Positions 1 to 4,516 of a stretch of 6,329 nucleotides of DNA are shown piece after piece; within the stretch, counting starts at the first letter, position 1; each line of letters begins with the position of its first letter. Both the position numbers and the translations under genes were made by a program. The notes under the pieces were generated by a model. That model saw nothing but the letters and a program-made list of their open reading frames with translations, was not told the DNA's origin and did no database searches. Origin of the DNA: Rhizobacter sp. (GTDB taxonomy: Bacteria > Pseudomonadota > Gammaproteobacteria > Burkholderiales > Burkholderiaceae_C); contig JACMKJ010000049.1 in NCBI GenBank assembly GCA_014380155.1, positions 1 through 6,329 on the forward strand, read 5' to 3'.

Positions 1-212
1 ACCATTGGCGCGGCCAGGCCGGCGGCGGTAGCCGCGGCGATGTCCTGCTGGTTGGCCTCGGCCAGCGGTGCGCCCTAGCTGCGCAGCAAACGCGCCAGCG
101 CCAGCAGGGCCGCATTTTTCACCGCTGCCGAAGCGGCCGCCATGTGCGTGCTGGCGGCGCGGGCGGCCGCGCCCATGTGGGCCACGGTGGCTTGGAGGTC
201 GGTCGAAGTCAT
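1..212 (-). pseudogene. proA: Gamma-glutamyl phosphate reductase, 5' end only, interrupted by in-frame TAG
   Basis: This is the N-terminal part of ProA (glutamate-5-semialdehyde dehydrogenase), the cytoplasmic NADPH-dependent enzyme of the second step of proline synthesis. I translated the minus strand by hand from the ATG at 212-210. Forty-five residues (starting MTSTDLQATVAHMG) are followed by TAG at 77-75, after which the same frame continues to the window edge with GAPLAEANQQDIAAATAAGL and then AAPM. Both halves align without gaps to the E. coli ProA N-terminus as I remember it: shared MG-AA-AS, KN, L-AN-QD and A-GL spacing, with the TAG falling where E. coli has Gln. A CAG-to-TAG change is therefore the simplest explanation. 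The start is supported by GGGAGA (227-222), 9 nt upstream. No ATG restart follows the stop until 5-3. The gene runs off the left edge, so the rest cannot be judged. It may be a true nonsense mutation, a sequencing error, or a degenerate second copy. Confidence 0.78.
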
Positions 213-360
213 GGCGGCAATTCTCCCAGGGTTTGGCCACGTGGGCGGGGCGCGGGCAAAGCGCGCACTGCGTCACATCGGGAATGTGGAAATTGCGTAG
301 GCAGTTTTGCTTGGCGGCCTCGAACCCGCCGCTGCGCGGGCATTCCGCACGAAAAGAGGG

Positions 361-387
361 TTCAGCCAGCCGCCAAAGCGTCGATAC
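361..387 (+). promoter_or_regulatory. Weak candidate sigma-28-like promoter for the porin operon
   Basis: GTCGATAC at 380-387 matches the FliA -10 consensus GCCGATAA at 6 of 8 positions. It shares GTCGATA with the better promoter in front of the chemoreceptor. The upstream half is poor: TTCAG at 361-365 lies roughly where a TAAA or TCAAG element should be. Transcription would start near 394, about 33 nt before the ATG at 427. No convincing sigma-70 pair was found in this 214 bp divergent gap. The remainder of 213-426 holds only the proA ribosome site and a short hairpin without a T tract. Confidence 0.22.
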
Positions 388-426
388 AGAACGGGTCTGA
401 ATCAACTGACGCTTTTGAGGATCACC

Positions 427-1629
427 ATGACGCATTTTCCCGTGCGGCCGCTGTTGGCTGCAATCTCCCTGGCCCTGACCGGCCTGGCCCATGCTGATGA
501 GGCGGCTGGCCCCAAGTGGTCGTTCAGCGGCTTCGGTACCGTGGCCGCGGTGAATTCCACCGAAGACAAGGCCGATTTCACCGGCAGCGTTTTCCAGGCC
601 AATGGCGCCGGCTTTACCCGCGCCACCTCGACCACGCCGGACAGCAAACTCGGCGGTCAGGTGAACGCCGTCTTCAACAGCCAGTTCTCGGCGGTGCTTC
701 AGGTCGTTTCGCAATACCAGCACGACAGTAGCTACACCCCGCAAGTCGAATGGCTCAACGTCAAGTACAAGCCCACCTCCGACCTCACCCTGCGCCTGGG
801 CCGCATCGCGCTGCCGGCGTACCTGATGTCCGAATCGCGGCTGGTCGGCTACGCCCACATGTGGGTAAGGCCGCCGCAAGAGGTCTACGGCGTCCTGCCG
901 CTGACCAGCAACGATGGCATCGACATCTCCTATCACTCGCAGATCGGTGAAGCCCAGAACACCGTGCAGGCTTACTACGGCACCAACAAGGTCAAGATCG
1001 CCGGTGGCGGCACCGCCGAGGCCAAGCCGAGCTGGGGCATCAACGACACGGTCGAAGCGGGTTCGTGGACGCTGCGCGCGGCCTACACCTCGCTGAAGGA
1101 AAACCTCGACATCCCAGGCCTAGCACCGCTGTATGGCGGCATGACCGCACTGGGCGAGACCGACATGCTGGAGAAGTACAGCCCCAAAGACATGAACACC
1201 TCGGCCCTGGCGCTCGGCGTCAACTATGACCCGGGCCAGTGGTTCTTCATGAGCGAGTTCGTCGACTACAAGGGCGACGGCATCCTGACCGACAGCAAGT
1301 CCTGGTACGTGGCCGGTGGCTATCGCATCGGCAAGTTCACGCCGTACGTCATCCACGCGCGCACCAAGGCCGATGTCGAGGAAGAGACCAATGGAGGCTT
1401 CCTCAACGGCGGTATCAACAGCACCTTGTACTCGGCCAATGCCACCCAGAAGACGACGTCGGTGGGTGTGCGTTTCGATGCATTCAAGAACGTCGCCATC
1501 AAGGCGCAGTACGACCGGCTCACCACCGGCGAGAAGTCCAACGGTCGACTCAAGGTGCCGACTGGCAGCCCCTACGTGCCCGGCAGCAGTGCCGACATCG
1601 TGACCGTCGCCGTCGACTTCGTGTTCTGA
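427..1629 (+). CDS. Outer-membrane porin-like beta-barrel protein, exported
   Basis: The product is predicted to be 400 aa and to form an outer-membrane channel for small solutes; its substrate is unknown. Residues 1-23 read as a signal peptide (hydrophobic LLAAISLALTGL, then AHA before DEAA). The mature part starts with a barrel-like strand (KWSFSGFGTVAAV), is rich in alternating polar and aromatic stretches, and ends in VTVAVDFVF, with the C-terminal Phe recognised by the BAM machinery. The stretch LRLGRIALPAYLMSESR followed by VGYAHMWVRPPQEVYG resembles proteobacterial porin-like proteins I associate with small PstS-like partners. The ATG at 427 was chosen because GAGG (417-420) sits 6 nt upstream and the signal peptide begins there; the frame stays open back to about 307, but that extension has neither. 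The next gene follows after 10 bp with its ribosome site overlapping this stop codon, so the two are co-transcribed. Specificity cannot be read from the sequence. Confidence 0.85.
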   Translation: MTHFPVRPLLAAISLALTGLAHADEAAGPKWSFSGFGTVAAVNSTEDKADFTGSVFQANGAGFTRATSTTPDSKLGGQVNAVFNSQFSAVLQVVSQYQHDSSYTPQVEWLNVKYKPTSDLTLRLGRIALPAYLMSESRLVGYAHMWVRPPQEVYGVLPLTSNDGIDISYHSQIGEAQNTVQAYYGTNKVKIAGGGTAEAKPSWGINDTVEAGSWTLRAAYTSLKENLDIPGLAPLYGGMTALGETDMLEKYSPKDMNTSALALGVNYDPGQWFFMSEFVDYKGDGILTDSKSWYVAGGYRIGKFTPYVIHARTKADVEEETNGGFLNGGINSTLYSANATQKTTSVGVRFDAFKNVAIKAQYDRLTTGEKSNGRLKVPTGSPYVPGSSADIVTVAVDFVF

Positions 1630-1639
1630 GGAGACTCCC

Positions 1640-2044
1640 ATGAAAAACAGCAAGCAGATCTGGGTGGCCGCTATGCTGGCCACGCTCGTGGGCGGTGCCT
1701 GTGCCGGCGACATCGTGGTAATCGGCCATCCCTCGGTCGCCGCCATGACCAAGGACCAGGTGGCCGACGTCTTTCTCGGCAAGAACCTGAGCTTCACGTC
1801 GGTCGACCAAGGAGAGTCCGCTGCCATCCGCGGCGACTTCTACAAGCAAGCCACTGGCCGCGATGCGGCCCAGGTGAAGGCAGCGTGGTCGCGCCTGGTG
1901 TTCTCTGGCAAGGCCCAGCCGCCACGTGAGATGGCCGATGCGGCCGCGGTCAAGAAGGCCGTGGCAGCTGACCCCAAGGTGCTCGGCTACATCGACAAAT
2001 CGGCGGTGGACGGCAGCGTCAAGGTCGTTCTCGCGCTCGACTGA
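1640..2044 (+). CDS. Small PstS-like periplasmic substrate-binding protein (PBP_like_2 type)
   Basis: The product is 134 aa. Residues 1-22 form a signal peptide (MKNSKQ, then WVAAMLATLVGG, cleavage after ACA), which makes it periplasmic; GGAC is a poor lipobox, so a lipoprotein is unlikely. The mature protein fits the short family usually annotated 'phosphate ABC transporter substrate-binding protein': DIVVIGHPS at the first strand, DQVADVFLGKN (39-49), AIRGDFYKQATGRD (62-75), AAWSRLVFSGKAQPP (81-95) and GYIDKSAVDGSVKVV (116-130). At this length it is about half a classical two-lobed PstS, so phosphate binding is not assured. No permease or ATPase gene is nearby, which argues against a dedicated ABC importer here. 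The ribosome site GAGGAG (1628-1633) overlaps the porin stop and lies 6 nt before the ATG, indicating tight co-expression. A terminator follows 11 bp after the stop. The family call is firm; the ligand is unknown. Confidence 0.85.
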   Translation: MKNSKQIWVAAMLATLVGGACAGDIVVIGHPSVAAMTKDQVADVFLGKNLSFTSVDQGESAAIRGDFYKQATGRDAAQVKAAWSRLVFSGKAQPPREMADAAAVKKAVAADPKVLGYIDKSAVDGSVKVVLALD

Positions 2045-2055
2045 CGGAGTAACGC

Positions 2056-2091
2056 GCCGCCGCAGGCCCCGCGGCCGGTGGCGGCTTTTTT
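2056..2091 (+). terminator. Intrinsic terminator of the porin/binding-protein operon
   Basis: GCCGCC (2056-2061) pairs with GGCGGC (2080-2085). An inner GGCC (2065-2068) can pair with GGCC (2073-2076). Six T residues (2086-2091) follow directly. The element sits 11 bp after the stop of the binding protein and ends the two-gene transcript before the chemoreceptor gene. Confidence 0.85.
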
Positions 2092-2147
2092 CCGTCTGAG
2101 GTTCGCCCGCTGCACGGCGAATGCGCCGCTTATCTGGGGATGGGGAC

Positions 2148-2175
2148 TCAAGTCGCGCGCCCATGATGTCGATAG
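2148..2175 (+). promoter_or_regulatory. Sigma-28 (FliA)-type promoter of the chemoreceptor gene
   Basis: TCAAGTCG (2148-2155) resembles the FliA -35 element TAAAGTTT (T-AAGT shared). GTCGATAG (2168-2175) resembles the -10 element GCCGATAA (6 of 8). The gap between them is 12 nt against the usual 11; counted from TCAA it is 16 against 15. The site lies downstream of the preceding terminator and 58 nt before the ATG at 2234, so it would give a separate transcript with a leader of about 50 nt. Chemoreceptor genes are typical late flagellar genes under FliA, which fits. The consensus is quoted from memory and binding is not shown. Confidence 0.6.
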
Positions 2176-2233
2176 ATTGAAAGTGCCCGAACCTCGGGTG
2201 CGGCGCCCAGGCGCAGTTTGCACAGGAAGTGTC

Positions 2234-3760
2234 ATGAAGTTTCGTACCAAGATCTGGAGCCTCCCCGTCAGCGCCGCGATCGTGCTGGTGGTGGGCGTGC
2301 TCATCAACGCAGCCATCGGTGCACGGCTTTCCTCCGGCATGGACAAGTTGCGCGGCGTGGACGATCCCTACCTCGCCGCGGTGACGCAGGTCGACCGGGT
2401 GACGGAGAACGTGCGCCTGACGGTGCAGACCGCTGCCGCTGAAGGCGATGTGGAACGCCTGAAAGACGTGGAGGCGCTGGTCAAGAACGGCCATGCGGCG
2501 CTTGAAACCATGGCAGGGCTGGCCGGGAAATCCGAAGCGACCGCTCAGTTGCGAACAGCCTTCGACGCCTACCAGGGTGCGGCCACGGGCGCAGCGCGCA
2601 GCATGATCGACAAGAAGCCCGAGGCCATGGCCGAGGTGCAGAAGATGCAAGCCAGCCAGGCCGCACTCGACAAGGTGCTGGGCCAGGCCAAGCAGGAAGC
2701 GCGTGAACTCATCGATGCGCAGTACCTCTCCGCATCAGTGAGCGTGCGCAACAGCCTCATTGCCACAGTGCTCACGGGCCTGATCGTCCTCATCACTCTC
2801 GGTGTGGCTTCGTGGGTCATCGTCACCTCGGTCTGGAAAGACCTGGGCGAAGAACCCGACCAACTGCGCCAGTCCGTACGCCGCATTGCCTCGGGTGACC
2901 TCGACGTGGCTGCCCAGCCGGGTGCGCACCGCGATTCACTGCAAGCGGCTCTGGTGGAAATGGTGAACGGCCTGCGCGACATGGTCTCGCAGATCCGCAT
3001 CACCAGCGATTCGATCGCCACTGCGTCGAACGAGATCGCCACCGGCAACCTCGACCTGAGCCAGCGCACCGAGCGCACGGCCTCCAACCTGCAGCAGGCC
3101 GCCAGCTCCATGGAGCAGCTGACCGGCTCGGTGCGCCACACCGCTGAATCGGCGCACGGCGCCAACGCACTGGCCAGCTCGGCCTCCGGCGTGGCCGCCA
3201 AGGGGGGCTCGGTGGTCGGCGAGGTGGTGAATGTGATGGAGCAGATCTCGGCCAGCTCTAAGAAGATCTCCGACATCATCAGCGTGATCGACGGCATCTC
3301 GTTCCAGACCAACATCCTGGCGCTGAACGCAGCCGTCGAAGCGGCCCGTGCTGGCGAGCAAGGCCGTGGGTTCGCGGTGGTCGCCGCCGAAGTGCGCAAC
3401 CTGGCTCAGCGCAGTGCGCAGGCAGCCAAGGAGATCAAGGGCCTGATCGGCGAGAGCGTGGACCGTGTCGAATCGGGCTCGCGCCTGGTGCAAGACGCCG
3501 GCGCCACCATGGGCCAGATCGTCGACTCGGTCAAACGTGTCACCGACATCATTGGCGAGATCACGACCGCGTCGAATGCGCAGAGCACCGACATCGGCCA
3601 GGTCAACGTCACCGTGACCCAGCTCGACCAGATGACGCAGCAAAACGCGGCGCTGGTGGAGCAGTCGTCGGCCGCTGCCGAAAGCCTGCGGGAGCAGGCC
3701 GGCCGCCTGGCGCAGGCGGTTGCGCGCTTCCGGGTGGGCAGCACCGCTGCACGCGTCTGA
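2234..3760 (+). CDS. Methyl-accepting chemotaxis protein, Tsr-like
   Basis: The product is a 508 aa inner-membrane chemoreceptor that would control CheA through CheW. TM1 spans about 9-30 and TM2 about 174-199. Between them lies a mostly helical periplasmic domain (31-173), probably a four-helix-bundle type, whose ligand cannot be inferred. A HAMP domain (about 200-252) includes EEPDQLRQSVRRIASGDLDV. The long cytoplasmic hairpin carries the near-invariant tip NILALNAAVEAARAGEQGRG (360-379) followed by FAVVAAEVRNLA. It aligns without gaps to E. coli Tsr from memory, which points to the 36H class. Probable methylation sites lie around Q287-Q288, E294-Q295 and E476-Q477. The protein stops soon after the bundle (VGSTAARV) with no NWETF-like CheR/CheB tether. 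The start is chosen from AGGAAG (2224-2229) and because TM1 begins at once; the frame is open upstream to 2078, but that part crosses the terminator and promoter. It is transcribed separately from the porin operon. Confidence 0.95.
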   Translation: MKFRTKIWSLPVSAAIVLVVGVLINAAIGARLSSGMDKLRGVDDPYLAAVTQVDRVTENVRLTVQTAAAEGDVERLKDVEALVKNGHAALETMAGLAGKSEATAQLRTAFDAYQGAATGAARSMIDKKPEAMAEVQKMQASQAALDKVLGQAKQEARELIDAQYLSASVSVRNSLIATVLTGLIVLITLGVASWVIVTSVWKDLGEEPDQLRQSVRRIASGDLDVAAQPGAHRDSLQAALVEMVNGLRDMVSQIRITSDSIATASNEIATGNLDLSQRTERTASNLQQAASSMEQLTGSVRHTAESAHGANALASSASGVAAKGGSVVGEVVNVMEQISASSKKISDIISVIDGISFQTNILALNAAVEAARAGEQGRGFAVVAAEVRNLAQRSAQAAKEIKGLIGESVDRVESGSRLVQDAGATMGQIVDSVKRVTDIIGEITTASNAQSTDIGQVNVTVTQLDQMTQQNAALVEQSSAAAESLREQAGRLAQAVARFRVGSTAARV

Positions 3761-3783
3761 AATAGCGCGTCTCCCGCTTCAAA

Positions 3784-3812
3784 GGCCCCGCTTGCGGGGC
3801 CCTTGTGTTTTT
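3784..3812 (+). terminator. Intrinsic terminator between convergent chemoreceptor and yceI-like genes
   Basis: GGCCCCGC (3784-3791) and GCGGGGCC (3794-3801) form a perfect GC stem closed by a very short loop. A T-rich run (TTGTGTTTTT, 3803-3812) follows. It lies 23 bp after the chemoreceptor stop. Its last T overlaps the stop codon of the convergent yceI-like gene. On the minus strand the hairpin is followed only by TTTGAA, so it could serve that gene weakly. Confidence 0.8.
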
Positions 3813-4429
3813 CAGCGTGGCTCTTGTCGGATGGCCTCCACCTGGATCAGCAGCCGCACCGTGTTGCCGATGAAGGGCAGGCCATCGCTGACACCGAAAT
3901 CACTGCGCTGCAGCTCGCCCTGCAGGTCGGCACCACACACTTCGCGCTGCAGCAGCCGGTGGGGTTGGCAGTGGAGCCGGGGCGCGCGCAGCACGAGCGG
4001 GAGTGACACGCCCCGCAGCGTGAGCTCGCCGCGCACTTCAAGCGGTTCACCCGCCTTCCAGCGCCATCCACTCGCCACGAAGTAGGCCTGCGGGTGTTCG
4101 CCTGATGCGAGGTAGCCACCGCGCAGCACGCGGTCGAGCGGCGCGACGCCGGTGTTCACCGAGGCAGTGGCCAGGCCGATCGACACCTCGCCGAGGCCGG
4201 AGCCGGCGTTCAGCTGCAAGCTGCCGGTGATGTCGTCAAATCGGCCGCGGCTGGTCGAGGTGCCAAAGTGCGACACCTCCCAGTGCACCCGGGTGTGGCT
4301 TGCGTCCAGGGCATAGCTCACGTTCTGCGCCTGTGCGGCGATGGCCTGGAATGCAAGCAGGCACACACCTACACGCGCACAAATGCGCACATTGGTGCAA
4401 AACCGTGTGGTCAGCGTGACCGATGGCAT
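3812..4429 (-). CDS. YceI-family periplasmic protein
   Basis: The product is 205 aa, with a signal peptide at about 1-35 (Arg-containing n-region, then VGVCLLAFQAIAAQA) that directs it to the periplasm. The mature part is a YceI-type lipocalin-like beta-barrel; family members bind long isoprenoid or amide lipids, though their cellular role is not settled. Diagnostic stretches are YALDASHTRVHWEVSHFGTS (39-58), RGRFDDITGSLQL, ASVNTG (89-94), EHPQAYFVAS (111-120), EVRGELTLRGVSLPLVLRA (131-149) and RSDFGVSDGLPFIGNTVRL (175-193). Cys154 and Cys165 (HCQPHRLLQREVCG) probably form the disulfide seen in one YceI subgroup. The start is uncertain: the ATG at 4429-4427 gives the best signal peptide but has no clear Shine-Dalgarno. 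An upstream ATG (4486-4484) would add 19 Pro-rich residues, and a GTG (4390-4388) would shorten the n-region. The gene stands alone, convergent with the chemoreceptor and divergent from the kinase. Confidence 0.88.
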   Translation of the reverse strand: MPSVTLTTRFCTNVRICARVGVCLLAFQAIAAQAQNVSYALDASHTRVHWEVSHFGTSTSRGRFDDITGSLQLNAGSGLGEVSIGLATASVNTGVAPLDRVLRGGYLASGEHPQAYFVASGWRWKAGEPLEVRGELTLRGVSLPLVLRAPRLHCQPHRLLQREVCGADLQGELQRSDFGVSDGLPFIGNTVRLLIQVEAIRQEPR

Positions 4430-4450
4430 GAGCGTTTGCAAATTTGGGGT

Positions 4451-4479
4451 GCTCAAAGCAGGGGGGGGACTTGGATAAT
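4451..4479 (+). promoter_or_regulatory. Candidate promoter of the hybrid kinase gene, with an 8-G spacer run
   Basis: GATAAT (4474-4479) is one base from the sigma-70 -10 consensus. GCTCAA (4451-4456) or TGCTCA (4450-4455) is a weak -35 at a 17 or 18 bp spacing. Read as sigma-28, TCAA (4453-4456) and TTGGATAA (4471-4478) also partly fit. Eight consecutive G residues (4461-4468) fall inside the spacer. Transcription would start near 4486, which puts the ATG at 4517 in the transcript and excludes the ATG at 4478. Overlapping palindromes TTTGCAAA and CAAATTTG (4435-4446) lie just upstream. Confidence 0.28.
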
Positions 4480-4516
4480 GCGCCATCTCTGTTTTTGCCG
4501 GGTTGTGAGAGCGTTC

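Noticed and set aside
325..340. Hairpin CCCGC/GCGGG in the proA-porin gap as a terminator
   Set aside because: There is no T tract on either strand and no gene ends nearby; short GC stems are common at this base composition.
307..426. Upstream in-frame extension of the porin gene from a TTG
   Set aside because: The extension encodes a charged, non-secretory leader, whereas the ATG at 427 has GAGG 6 nt upstream and starts a proper signal peptide.
2078..2233. Upstream in-frame extension of the chemoreceptor from a GTG
   Set aside because: It would begin inside the terminator hairpin and translate through the candidate promoter. The ATG at 2234 has a ribosome site and begins directly before TM1.
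1120..2650. Long minus-strand open frames across the porin, binding-protein and chemoreceptor genes
   Set aside because: They cross a terminator and a promoter, show no domain motifs, and lie opposite genes with clear signal peptides, ribosome sites and family motifs.
4435..4446. Overlapping palindromes TTTGCAAA and CAAATTTG as a specific operator
   Set aside because: They are short, match no operator I can name and have no second copy seen in the window; kept only as a note under the kinase promoter.
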